Positions 15,329 to 23,026 of a stretch of 29,066 nt of DNA are shown piece by piece. The notes beneath the pieces were generated by a model. The model was not told the DNA's origin and searched no databases. It was given only the letters and a program-made list of their open reading frames with translations. Location of the stretch: the IMG/VR virus record IMGVR_UViG_3300023116_000238, positions 1-29,066 of that record; one strand, 5' to 3'. The position numbers and the translations under genes were made by a program. The DNA is from a virus. How positions within the stretch are numbered: position 1 is the stretch's first letter; every line of letters starts with the position of its first letter.

Positions 15329-15524
15329 ACTCACTCACTTCGTCGTTTGAGGCAGCCTCTTGCGAGGGGGCCTCTTGAGAGTCTACCGCCTGCTCTTGCG
15401 AGGGGGCGATGTGCTCTCCAAATGGGTTGTCCGAAGCACGACCTGCTTCGGGATTGAATGCACCTTCTACTTCCACTTCATCCTCGGACCGAGGGTGCAA
15501 ACGGGAAGGGTGCTTCATGGGCAT
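15297..15524 (-). CDS. Small acidic low-complexity protein
   Basis: About 75 residues from ATG at 15524; TTG codons at 15539 and 15536 are in frame but overlap the previous stop and have no better ribosome site. The product is strongly acidic and Ser/Gln/Glu-rich, with two copies of APSQE and a tail EYDEENQENEN; it is predicted disordered. The copies correspond to an identical 15-base direct repeat in the DNA. No domain is recognisable. It lies between the tail tube gene and the chaperone-like pair. It might be an extra N-terminal chaperone partner, a DNA-mimic-like acidic tail, or a small accessory protein. The overlap with its neighbours on both sides argues that it is translated within the operon. 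Confidence 0.5.
   Translation of the reverse strand: MPMKHPSRLHPRSEDEVEVEGAFNPEAGRASDNPFGEHIAPSQEQAVDSQEAPSQEAASNDEVSEYDEENQENEN
15357..15407 (-). repeat. 15-bp direct repeat pair encoding APSQE
   Basis: The + strand sequence CTCTTGCGAGGGGGC occurs at 15357-15371 and again, identical, at 15393-15407. It lies inside the small acidic gene and encodes its two APSQE motifs. It looks like a local duplication within a disordered coding segment, not a regulatory site. Confidence 0.8.
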
Positions 15525-15532
15525 GGCATCAC

Positions 15533-17557
15533 TCAACAATGGAAAAGGGTGTCGGTACTGATAACCTTGATGTTCTTTGGATGAATCATGACCTTTGAAT
15601 GCAGAAGACCTTTGTCATCCGGTACAGGAATGGGGGCCTGTGTCATCACATAGTCATCAATGAGAATGCGCATCAGTTGTGCAGAATTGTCGGAACTGGT
15701 GCTCGGCTTAGTGAAGACCATTTCAATGATGGATGTGTCCGAATCAACCGTCCCACTCACTTCGCGATGGCTACGCAACTCATGCCACAATAGTGGGTCA
15801 CGGATAATAATGTCCATCTCCAACTCAAACTCTTCTCTTCCTTCCCGAATCACCGAAGCGTTACGAGTTCCTCCATACGGAACTTGCTTGGTTGAACGCT
15901 TCGCACTGTCAACGGTTTCGGGCACGGGTGTACCGCCGATGGTGTGAAAAGTTTCTACACCCGTCTTCCCTCGCAACTCAAATGTAGAGATGTAACCAAT
16001 GTCTTGGTCAAACGCAGTAATAGTGCCGTTGTAAAACATGAACGGTTTTTCCGAGCCCAGTGCGATGCCTGCTTCTTTGCGACCTTTTGCGTCCGAAGCG
16101 GTATTTTGAAACAAGCGATGGGCCGTGTAACGGTCACCGGGACTGGAGGCATCCAGTCGCCCAGTGTCCGTGTAACACGAAAGGGCGTTGAAAATGCAAC
16201 GGTATTTGACTTCTGCGTCAGTCGTCGCCGTGAGTTCCCATTCCACTACTTTACAGCCTCGGAAAATACGAGTCAATTGCTTAGAATCCGTCGCCGAGCC
16301 GGGAGCGTTGCTACTTTCATTCGCTCCATTGTAAGACCCTACATCTCGGTTGCGAATGCTGTGTTCAATACAAAAAGAGGGCACAGTTTCTGCTGAAAAC
16401 AATAAACGGTGAACTGGGTTATCAATGCGCCCATTTGCATCTACATGCGGACTACCCGTTGAAGCGTCCGACGCGAATCGGAAAGCCTGTATTCCATCGT
16501 TAGGCTGATGTTCATAATACAGGGGGTCATCAAGGAACAGACGATAGTCGCTACCGACAGGCTCAATGGCTACTACACGACGAACCTCACTGGAACGGGC
16601 TTGGTCAAAATGATGACTGTCGCTGCTCAGTGTAGACGCAGCGTCGGACGAAGGCCAGTATTGAGTAGACGAACCTTCTACGGCCTTGTAGTACACAGTC
16701 GGAACAAGCGTGGTATCGGGGAACAACACATAATCGCCAACTGCAAGTGTGTGGCCGTTGAAGTCAAGGTCGTCAACATCTGCGTAAGTTTGTCCTGCCA
16801 CAACCGCTGTTCTCAAAATACCCGCCTTATTATAGCCCTGTGCACCAATCATCGTTTCAGCATCCACCACTTCACGGCCAAGGCTGTAGTAAAGCCATCG
16901 TGGATTGTGCAACGGCATTTCCAATTGGCCACCTTGATGATGAACTTTACCTGTTTGTTGAATGGCTGCTTGGCGACCAAGTCCAATGACATGATGGCGC
17001 AACAATTCCACAGTAGTATCGGGAAGAACCATGTGTGACGCCAGTCCGATGAACTGGTCAATCGTTGAAACCTCTTGAGAAGCAGAGGCATCGTTGTCAT
17101 GAACAAAGTCGGACGCACTCAATGTCGGCATACCGAGGGAATGAATGAACAAAGCGTCCCCCGCAGTACTGATACGGGTGGCGGTGTCGTGCTCAAGTGC
17201 TGGGACAATTTTGAGGTAAGTTGCATCACTTTCCACCGTGTGGTCAACAATTCGGTAATTGCGACTGTTGAACCCGTCGTTGTAAAAATCCGAAAAGTTG
17301 TTCGGTGAGCCGTCTTTGTGAAAAGTAAGAGTTTGCCCAATAAGCATACCGAGCGGCACTTTGAGAATAGGGTTGGTTTCAAAAATCGTATTGGCTCCAC
17401 CAGTGCCTTCAAAAAACAAGGTCGTATAATCGGGGTTGTCAGCAGACCACATGGTTCGCCAAGTGCAGGGCTCACCGTGTTGAATGTAGATACCTGTCTC
17501 ATGACCCATGAGGACTTCGGAGACATCTCCTTTGTACGCTTGGCTCGCTCCCGACAT
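15533..17557 (-). CDS. Probable major tail tube protein, enlarged
   Basis: A 674-residue protein with ATG start; AGGAGTG lies upstream, overlapping the preceding stop. The segment HHQGGQLEMPLHNPRWLYY (near residue 210) followed by LGREVVDAETM resembles the strand-loop region of siphovirus-type tail tube proteins. The C-terminus (EEFELEMDIIIRDPLLWHEL, then IIEMVFTKPS, LMRILIDDYVMTQAPIPVPD and a terminal strand) has the alternating strands typical of a tube barrel closing on itself. Usual tube proteins are about 150-350 residues. The extra length lies in beta-rich insertions in the middle (roughly 230-500), which may form exposed decoration domains. Context supports the call: tail-terminator-like gene before, chaperone-like pair after. 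Some other tail sheath-like or multi-domain tail protein is possible, but no contractile-tail partner genes are visible. Confidence 0.65.
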   Translation of the reverse strand: MSGASQAYKGDVSEVLMGHETGIYIQHGEPCTWRTMWSADNPDYTTLFFEGTGGANTIFETNPILKVPLGMLIGQTLTFHKDGSPNNFSDFYNDGFNSRNYRIVDHTVESDATYLKIVPALEHDTATRISTAGDALFIHSLGMPTLSASDFVHDNDASASQEVSTIDQFIGLASHMVLPDTTVELLRHHVIGLGRQAAIQQTGKVHHQGGQLEMPLHNPRWLYYSLGREVVDAETMIGAQGYNKAGILRTAVVAGQTYADVDDLDFNGHTLAVGDYVLFPDTTLVPTVYYKAVEGSSTQYWPSSDAASTLSSDSHHFDQARSSEVRRVVAIEPVGSDYRLFLDDPLYYEHQPNDGIQAFRFASDASTGSPHVDANGRIDNPVHRLLFSAETVPSFCIEHSIRNRDVGSYNGANESSNAPGSATDSKQLTRIFRGCKVVEWELTATTDAEVKYRCIFNALSCYTDTGRLDASSPGDRYTAHRLFQNTASDAKGRKEAGIALGSEKPFMFYNGTITAFDQDIGYISTFELRGKTGVETFHTIGGTPVPETVDSAKRSTKQVPYGGTRNASVIREGREEFELEMDIIIRDPLLWHELRSHREVSGTVDSDTSIIEMVFTKPSTSSDNSAQLMRILIDDYVMTQAPIPVPDDKGLLHSKVMIHPKNIKVISTDTLFHC

Positions 17558-17560
17558 TTA

Positions 17561-18001
17561 CTACACTCCTATTGGGTCCGCCAACACGACCACCTCTACT
17601 TGAAATGTGTGTCGGAAAAGGCGTTTCGTCCGGTCACTCAAATCAGTTCTCGTCTTGAAAATCATACGGTCATAGTTCATACCGTCACCCTTGCGGTCAG
17701 CATGAATGAGGCGGCGAATCTCGTTCTCCAGCGATTGCAAATGGGAATGGCTCTTAGCCGTGCGAACATCTACAGTGATGTTGATACGAGTCATAACAAA
17801 ATTGTAGAGCAAGTCGGGAACATCCTCATTGTGAGCGGTTTCGTAAGCAAACACAAAATCCGAACGCTGTAGGTCTTGGCGCTTACCACGCTCCGGTTTG
17901 ACAGTGGCGATATGCTCAATCACCGGCTTGATGTTACCAGTGTTTGCTCGGTTCCACTTACGCAGTGTTTCAAGCACAAGGTCAACGGCTTCCTTCGTCA
18001 T
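17561..18001 (-). CDS. Tail terminator / neck protein-like
   Basis: A 146-residue protein, ATG start with GAGGTG six bases upstream, immediately after the adaptor gene's stop. The layout is an N-terminal helix (AVDLVLETLRKWNRANTGNI), then strands (DFVFAYETA), then TRINITVDVRTAKSHSHLQS leading into helix LENEIRRLIHAD, and a final strand FQVEVVVLADPIGV. This alpha/beta order, with a long strand followed by a helix and a closing strand, matches small tail-terminator and tail-completion proteins that cap the tube at the head side. Size and position (adaptor, terminator, tube) agree. No catalytic residues are expected. The exact family is not established. Confidence 0.65.
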   Translation of the reverse strand: MTKEAVDLVLETLRKWNRANTGNIKPVIEHIATVKPERGKRQDLQRSDFVFAYETAHNEDVPDLLYNFVMTRINITVDVRTAKSHSHLQSLENEIRRLIHADRKGDGMNYDRMIFKTRTDLSDRTKRLFRHTFQVEVVVLADPIGV

Positions 18002-18010
18002 TCCGCCACC

Positions 18011-19879
18011 TCACTCAAACACCACAACCTCAATGTAACGCTTGATAATGGCTTCGGCCTCCTGTTTCCACATAGTGGCCTTTTCCGAGAGGGGGATGTT
18101 TTGACTACCTTCGGGCAGCAATACTGAGCGGTCATCCGCCATAAGAAGGTCAACCGCCACCAATTTGGTTGCTGCTTCTTCAATGGCCTGCTCCACATAA
18201 CGCTCGCCATAGATGTAGGACACTTTGACAGCGTTCCACTCAAAGAACGGATATGAATTGTTGAAATAAATGATGCCCATTTCATGGTCAAGCCACCAGT
18301 CTTTGAGGCGGGCTTGGTCACCACCAGCGTCCGAAAACGCACCGATGTCAGACTGGAAGTAGTATTGAGTGACTGTGACATCGCCATCGTCCAATTGTGT
18401 AAGGGCTGCTCCACCGCCGACGACAGCCACACCAGTGAAGGTTGTAGCCGTCTTACCGCTGTAAGAGAACACACGAGTAGAAGCGCCATTGACAATCATC
18501 AGCAGACCCTTAGAAGGGAAACCAGTAGTAGAGTCCACTGAAAGTGTGGTGCCGGCAACGCTACGAGTGCTGGACCTGTAGAGATTTTGACCAACTGACG
18601 GCCTGTCTGCACTGGCCAAACCTGTAAGTGTGATAGTATAAGAACCGGCACTACCGGCAAAAATGTCAACCGTACCAACAGTTAGTCCTGCCGAATTGTA
18701 CAGCACATCCCCTACATCAAGTACAGTATCGGGGTCCGCTGCACCACTATGCAAACTGATAACTGTAGTGTGAGGTTCAATGAAGGTAATATCGGTATAG
18801 GAGGCAACCTCAAGTCCCGTATCGTAATTTGCATTTGCCGTTTCTGTTGAGCGGGAAGCCGTCTGTGAGACGGTAAGGTTAGTCAAATCAGTGGACGCAA
18901 TCTGCAAAGCCTCGCCACCCTTGGTCTGTCGCATGCTGGTAAGTTTGAGTTTGCCGTTACCGTAGTCAGCGTTGGCGCTGGCGAGCACTTCGTTGTGAAC
19001 GGCGATGTTGGATGTGGAGCCTTCCAAAGTAAAGGTAGGGCTGAAATCTACAGCCGTCTTGCCCACACGGTCTTCTTTGTTGATAAGGTCGGCGAGGTTC
19101 TGTGCCGTGGACACTTTGTCAAAGTCAGCCCGCCAATTCGTACTTCCAGTACCAACGCTCAGCGTGGCGATGGAGCCGTTGCCGAGGGAGAAGTACAGCG
19201 AGTCTCCGGACAGCCCTTCGTGGTCAATGATTTCAAGACGAGCCTCGGCCGAACCAATCTCACGATAATCGTCACCTTGCCACATTTCAATGCGGAGAAT
19301 CTGCTGAATGTTACGGAACAACAAAGGCGTTGTTCCAACATAGTCAGTAAAGTATCGGCGACGATACGGCTTGTAGGTATCAAAGTTGAGGTATTCGGCT
19401 GATACGAGGTAAGGTCGCCAAGCGTTATGCGTTACATTATCAATGCGGTCTTGCACCTCTTTGATGCGCTGTTCCACATGACTGCGTTTGACACCACGGG
19501 TCTTGCCGTTGGTGAACGACGCTTGGTTCTGCACATAGGTGTTGTCGGCCAATTCATAATCAGTAGCCGTCAGCGTGACATCCGTGAAGTGAAGTTTGAC
19601 ACCGTTTGCTGTAGAGGTGATGTTGCTGATGGTCGCGGTTGTTCCCATCGGGTCAGCATCGCTGTAAATGAGGATTGAATCGCCTGTCTCAAACCCATGG
19701 TTACGATAGTCTGCACCAGTGACAAAGACCGCTCCACTTTCGCTATCAGCACTCACCAACACTTCTTCTTGCGGACCAATCCCAAGAAGGTCGGCAACCT
19801 TCTGCGCCGTCGTGTAAACAATCTCGGTGGGACGAAGAGGCCGTGTTTCGGGCTCACCGGGGCTGAACACTACTGGCAC
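18011..19879 (-). CDS. Probable head-tail adaptor with large beta insertion
   Basis: A 622-residue protein starting with GTG; a strong GGAGG seven bases upstream decides this start. The first residues (EIVYTTAQKVADLLGIGPQE) and the last about 65 (YVEQAIEEAATKLVAVDLLM, then a helix MWKQEAEAIIKRYIEVVVF) look like the helical ends of gp6/gp15-type connectors that dock below the portal. Helix VEQRIKEVQDRIDNVTHNAW lies near 135-155. Between them, roughly residues 160-540, is Ser/Thr/Gly-rich beta sequence, for example VLDVGDVLYNSAGLTVGTVD. Typical adaptors have 100-200 residues, so most of this protein is insertion. Position before a terminator-like gene supports the adaptor role. It could instead be a neck whisker or collar protein fused to an adaptor. 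Confidence 0.6.
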   Translation of the reverse strand: MPVVFSPGEPETRPLRPTEIVYTTAQKVADLLGIGPQEEVLVSADSESGAVFVTGADYRNHGFETGDSILIYSDADPMGTTATISNITSTANGVKLHFTDVTLTATDYELADNTYVQNQASFTNGKTRGVKRSHVEQRIKEVQDRIDNVTHNAWRPYLVSAEYLNFDTYKPYRRRYFTDYVGTTPLLFRNIQQILRIEMWQGDDYREIGSAEARLEIIDHEGLSGDSLYFSLGNGSIATLSVGTGSTNWRADFDKVSTAQNLADLINKEDRVGKTAVDFSPTFTLEGSTSNIAVHNEVLASANADYGNGKLKLTSMRQTKGGEALQIASTDLTNLTVSQTASRSTETANANYDTGLEVASYTDITFIEPHTTVISLHSGAADPDTVLDVGDVLYNSAGLTVGTVDIFAGSAGSYTITLTGLASADRPSVGQNLYRSSTRSVAGTTLSVDSTTGFPSKGLLMIVNGASTRVFSYSGKTATTFTGVAVVGGGAALTQLDDGDVTVTQYYFQSDIGAFSDAGGDQARLKDWWLDHEMGIIYFNNSYPFFEWNAVKVSYIYGERYVEQAIEEAATKLVAVDLLMADDRSVLLPEGSQNIPLSEKATMWKQEAEAIIKRYIEVVVFE

Positions 19880-19892
19880 TCATACTCCTCCC

Positions 19893-22334
19893 TCACCAAA
19901 GGCCAACTCGCCGCATGTCGTCTTGAATGCCCTTGAGCAACTGCTCGCCAAGGGACATCCACTCCCCGGTCTGTTTGTCACTGCCTCCCATGAACCGCTC
20001 AAGCATTTCTTCCAACGACATGTTCGTCGGGGCAGAAGCGTCGGGCATCACTGTAGGTTCAGCGGGCGCAGCAGGCTCAGCGGGCGCAGCACCTTCTTGC
20101 TCCTCCACAAAGTCGCCAAGGCCTAACTCTTCACGAGTCGTACCGACAACATTCCTCCGGTCTCGCTCAGCACGGCGTCGGTTGCGCAATTCATCTCTAC
20201 TCATAGGGATGGTGCGGTTAAGTCGGCTGTCGGTCATTGGTGTACCATCATCTGCAACACGCATAGCACGAGGAGATTGGGCTGCCCGAGAAGGGGTGAT
20301 TTGGGCACCTGCTTGACCAGCGACTGGAATATTACCTCGCTCATGCTGACCTTGTAGTTGTCGGAGGCTGCCGCTTGGTGCAGAAGAACGCTTTTCGCCA
20401 GTCGGTACTCCACTTCGTTCTACCAATTGTTGAAGTGCTTCATCATACTCTGCTTGTAACCTTTCAATTCCGCTTTGCATGCGCGCCATTTGTTCACGGT
20501 AATCGCTTGGCTTTTGTGTCTCGGGCAGCATGTCCATTTGGCGAAGACGCAACTTGGCCTCGCTGAGTTTGTTTTGCAATGGAGCAAGTCGCATTTCTGC
20601 TTCTGCTTCTGCTTGGCGGCGACCCAAGTTCATTTCTCGGAACATATCAGTGTTGTAAGTAGCGTCGTCGGGGTGCAAGAACTCACCAGCCTCGCCACGG
20701 ATTTCAACCTGCTCCATGGCGGTTGAAAGTGCCTCCTGCTGCATTCTACGCTGCCCCTGTTCATAGGCTTCTCGTGAACGAGGGTCCTCACTCATAGCAC
20801 CCATACCCATACCCATTTGAGCACGCAAGCGGTTTTGCATCTCCATTTGATTCTCCAAACTTTGGAAGACAGCAGCCTTGTAACGCTCAAAACCTTCGGG
20901 GTTTCCGTCCACGCCTCGTGGGTCCATGGCGTTGAAGTGATTGACCAACATGATGTTCATGCGCTCCTCAGCGGTAACTTCGGGGTCGGGTCGGTCGGAA
21001 GGAGAAGGGGTCATGCGCGCAGGGTCGGGCTGAACTACTTTGCCGGAACCCATAAGTTCAGCAATAGCCGTTTCTGCACCCATTTCAACAGGCTCGGCTT
21101 GCGAAGCAAGAGAGTCCATGTTCTGCTCCAACATAGGCCCAATATCGTTGAAGCCCTGCGGATTGAGTTCTTGAACCACTTGTTGCTGCATCTCGGGACT
21201 CATGCGAAGGCCCTGCTCAAGAAGCATGCTGTCCAGTTGGGCGTACATAGCAGCCTGCGGCATGCTCATGCCCAAAGACGCCGCCAAGTCGTAAATGGCG
21301 CGAGGGTCGGAAAGGTCAACCCGTGTGCGACCCATAGCACCCATACCGGTAGCGTCACGGTGAGTTGCTTCCATTGTAAGTCCTTGATTCTTCAAAAACT
21401 GGGCGAGGCGAGAAGGGTCTTGGCGAATCGCTGACAGACCTTGCTCAACTAAAGTGTCACGCAAAGCCTGTGGGTCCCGGTCACCACCTCTACCGGGAGA
21501 CATGGTCACGCCTTCTTGACCAAAGTGTTGTTGGAACAGTTGAGGGTCCCTGCTCAACACTTTACCAAGAAGGCGACGAAGGTCCATGGACTCCTTGATA
21601 CGAGGAGTGAGGTCGGGAGTAATCGTTGGCTCGTATATGAACTCGCCCGTTTCTTCGTCAATTCGTCCAGTCTCTTGAACACCCGTAAACAACTCGTCTT
21701 CTTCGGTGTACTGACCTGCGTCTCGGGCGGCTCGCTCGGCGCGTTTAGCCCCTTTGCGTCCACTCAACCCAAGTCCATAATTCGTTTTCCGACCCTGTAG
21801 GCTTTGTCCACCTTGGCCGAAAAAGGCACTGGTACCGCTGGGGTCAATGATACGCATGCCTCCCATACCGGCTCCTTCTTCACCAGCAGCGATGTTTGAA
21901 GAAATGAAGCCCTTTTCTCGCGGTTTACCTGTGGCTTCGTCAATCTGCCCCCGCATTTTAGTGCGAGCAGCATCAAGTCCAAACTTGAAACCGGGTGACA
22001 AGTCTGTGGTTGTACGGTCAGCGGGGTCCTGCTCTTCAAAAGCCTCCCGTCGTTTACCGGGAAGGGCAGGGCCCATCTCTTCTCGGCGACGGGCGAGTTG
22101 TTCTTCTCGTGCCCTGCGCTCGGCAGCGGTGTAGGTGATTTTTGACTTATCTTTGACACGGACTTTACCTGTCAGTGGATTGATTGACCCTTCCTTTGCG
22201 GCGGTCATACCTTCCGCTTCGGCCACTCGTTCCCTGCGCTTCCTTTCTTCTGCTTCACGCATGGCCTCTGCGGTGGTGAGGTCATCATCGCCTATCGCTT
22301 TCCGGACAAGCACTCGCCCCATATCACTCACCAT
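19893..22334 (-). CDS. Met/Gln/Glu-rich structural protein of unknown role
   Basis: An 813-residue protein. ATG at 22334 overlaps the zinc-ribbon gene by 11 bases; an ATG at 22322 with GGTGA five bases upstream is an equally good start. The sequence is highly charged and rich in Met, Gln, Glu and Arg. It contains predicted helices and coiled coil (MREAEERKRRERVAEAEGM; RLAPLQNKLSEAKLRLRQMD; ARMQSGIERLQAEYDEALQQ) and long disordered parts. A Pro/Ala repeat APAEPAAPAEP lies near the C-terminus, which ends in a helix EQLLKGIQDDMRRVGLW. No enzyme motif was recognised. It lies between head accessory genes and the adaptor gene. Candidate roles are an internal or ejected virion protein, a displaced tape measure protein, or a neck-associated fibrous protein. 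None can be chosen from sequence alone. Confidence 0.6.
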   Translation of the reverse strand: MVSDMGRVLVRKAIGDDDLTTAEAMREAEERKRRERVAEAEGMTAAKEGSINPLTGKVRVKDKSKITYTAAERRAREEQLARRREEMGPALPGKRREAFEEQDPADRTTTDLSPGFKFGLDAARTKMRGQIDEATGKPREKGFISSNIAAGEEGAGMGGMRIIDPSGTSAFFGQGGQSLQGRKTNYGLGLSGRKGAKRAERAARDAGQYTEEDELFTGVQETGRIDEETGEFIYEPTITPDLTPRIKESMDLRRLLGKVLSRDPQLFQQHFGQEGVTMSPGRGGDRDPQALRDTLVEQGLSAIRQDPSRLAQFLKNQGLTMEATHRDATGMGAMGRTRVDLSDPRAIYDLAASLGMSMPQAAMYAQLDSMLLEQGLRMSPEMQQQVVQELNPQGFNDIGPMLEQNMDSLASQAEPVEMGAETAIAELMGSGKVVQPDPARMTPSPSDRPDPEVTAEERMNIMLVNHFNAMDPRGVDGNPEGFERYKAAVFQSLENQMEMQNRLRAQMGMGMGAMSEDPRSREAYEQGQRRMQQEALSTAMEQVEIRGEAGEFLHPDDATYNTDMFREMNLGRRQAEAEAEMRLAPLQNKLSEAKLRLRQMDMLPETQKPSDYREQMARMQSGIERLQAEYDEALQQLVERSGVPTGEKRSSAPSGSLRQLQGQHERGNIPVAGQAGAQITPSRAAQSPRAMRVADDGTPMTDSRLNRTIPMSRDELRNRRRAERDRRNVVGTTREELGLGDFVEEQEGAAPAEPAAPAEPTVMPDASAPTNMSLEEMLERFMGGSDKQTGEWMSLGEQLLKGIQDDMRRVGLW
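20056..20091 (-). repeat. Tandem 18-bp repeat encoding Ala-Pro-Ala-Glu-Pro
   Basis: Two adjacent 18-base units (20056-20073 and 20074-20091) differ at one position (GGTTC versus GGCTC at the start). They encode the repeated AEPA segment near the C-terminus of the 813-residue protein, a flexible linker just before its last helices. Confidence 0.85.
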
Positions 22335-22608
22335 GCTGCCCTAAGTTATAATCCATTTGCTTGCCACAAGTTCTGCACTTGTCAACCCAACAGAAGTAAA
22401 GCATACCGCAATCTGTACAACGAGTACCTGCGCCGATGTTCAAAACATCACCAGTCTTGCGTGTACGGATGCGCTGCTTGGAAGTAATGCCCTCAAGAGG
22501 ACGCTCAGTGTTGTGAACTGAACCAGTGCCGAAAGACTCCGCAAGACGAATGCCTCGCTTCTCAAGGCGCTCCACTTCGTCAAGACCGATAGTCGCTTTG
22601 TCCATCAT
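22324..22608 (-). CDS. Small zinc-ribbon protein
   Basis: About 94 residues. A GTG at 22614 is in frame, but GAGGTG just upstream of ATG 22608 and ATG 22605 favours one of those. The N-terminal half is charged (TIGLDEVERLEKRGIRLAES). The C-terminal half holds CTDCGMLYFCWVDKCRTCGK, a CX2C-X10-CX2C pair of knuckles with one extra Cys between them, which should bind one zinc ion. Zinc ribbons of this kind occur in nucleic-acid-binding and protein-binding adaptors. The gene is embedded among virion genes, ending inside the start of the 813-residue protein's gene. It may therefore be a minor head protein or an assembly factor, though a regulator cannot be excluded. The metal site is clear; the role is unknown. 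Confidence 0.75.
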   Translation of the reverse strand: MMDKATIGLDEVERLEKRGIRLAESFGTGSVHNTERPLEGITSKQRIRTRKTGDVLNIGAGTRCTDCGMLYFCWVDKCRTCGKQMDYNLGQHGE

Positions 22609-22615
22609 CGCCACC

Positions 22616-22789
22616 TCAAACGGTAGTTACGATGAAGTACAGGTTTCCAAGAATGACTTGCGGGTCTGCCGACACCGGAGTGTTCGCACCAATAGCCGCA
22701 ACGATGGCGGCTTCAATGGCCGTCTTCGCCGTGCTGTCCTGCAAGTCACGAGGAGCGAAAGGCCCCAAGATGGTAGCAGTCTTAGCCAT
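22616..22789 (-). CDS. 57-residue head-accessory candidate
   Basis: A short ORF starting ATG at 22789 and ending TGA at 22616, filling the interval between two larger genes. GAGGTGA, fused to the preceding gene's stop, lies about six bases upstream, and its own stop again overlaps the GAGGTG of the next gene. The protein begins MAKTATILGPFAPRDLQDST, continues with an Ala-rich helix (AIEAAIVAAIGA) and ends with a hydrophobic strand (VILGNLYFIVTTV). No family is recognised. Both junctions and the ribosome site argue that it is real. By position it may be a decoration or head-completion protein. Confidence 0.7.
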   Translation of the reverse strand: MAKTATILGPFAPRDLQDSTAKTAIEAAIVAAIGANTPVSADPQVILGNLYFIVTTV

Positions 22790-22799
22790 TTAGGTCACC

Positions 22800-23024
22800 T
22801 CATCGGCGACCCATCACGACGAAAGTACATGCCCCACCGACCTTGAAGGTCGTGCCGTCAATGGCGTGAGTCACGGTTGCTGCCGTCGTCTTTGCGTTCA
22901 CCATGCCGCCATCAATAGATGACAAGAGGGCACTGAGGTCAATGTTTTCAGCACCAGTGGTGCTTCCAGTCACAATCATTCGGTCACCAAAGTAGGTTGG
23001 TCGGGGGTCAATTGATACTGCCAT
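22800..23024 (-). CDS. Small beta-rich head-accessory protein
   Basis: A 74-residue protein starting ATG after an AGGAGATGAATAA segment that combines ribosome site and upstream stop. It is Thr/Gly/Ala-rich with alternating strands (DRMIVTGSTTGAENIDLSAL; TVTHAIDGTTFKVGG) and ends CTFVVMGRR. It is not recognised as a known family. Short, soluble, beta-rich proteins encoded just after the capsid gene are often decoration or cement proteins, so that role is inferred by position only. It ends in a TGA that is part of the next gene's GAGGTGA. Confidence 0.65.
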   Translation of the reverse strand: MAVSIDPRPTYFGDRMIVTGSTTGAENIDLSALLSSIDGGMVNAKTTAATVTHAIDGTTFKVGGACTFVVMGRR

Positions 23025-23026
23025 GT

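Noticed and set aside
20817-21434. Plus-strand open frame of 205 codons
   Set aside because: It is antisense to the 813-residue gene; His/Leu-rich composition reflects CAT/CTG complements of Met/Gln codons.
22324-22608. Zinc-ribbon protein as a transcription factor controlling the operon
   Set aside because: The Cys pairs support zinc binding only; no helix-turn-helix or other DNA-binding element is visible, so I left the function open.
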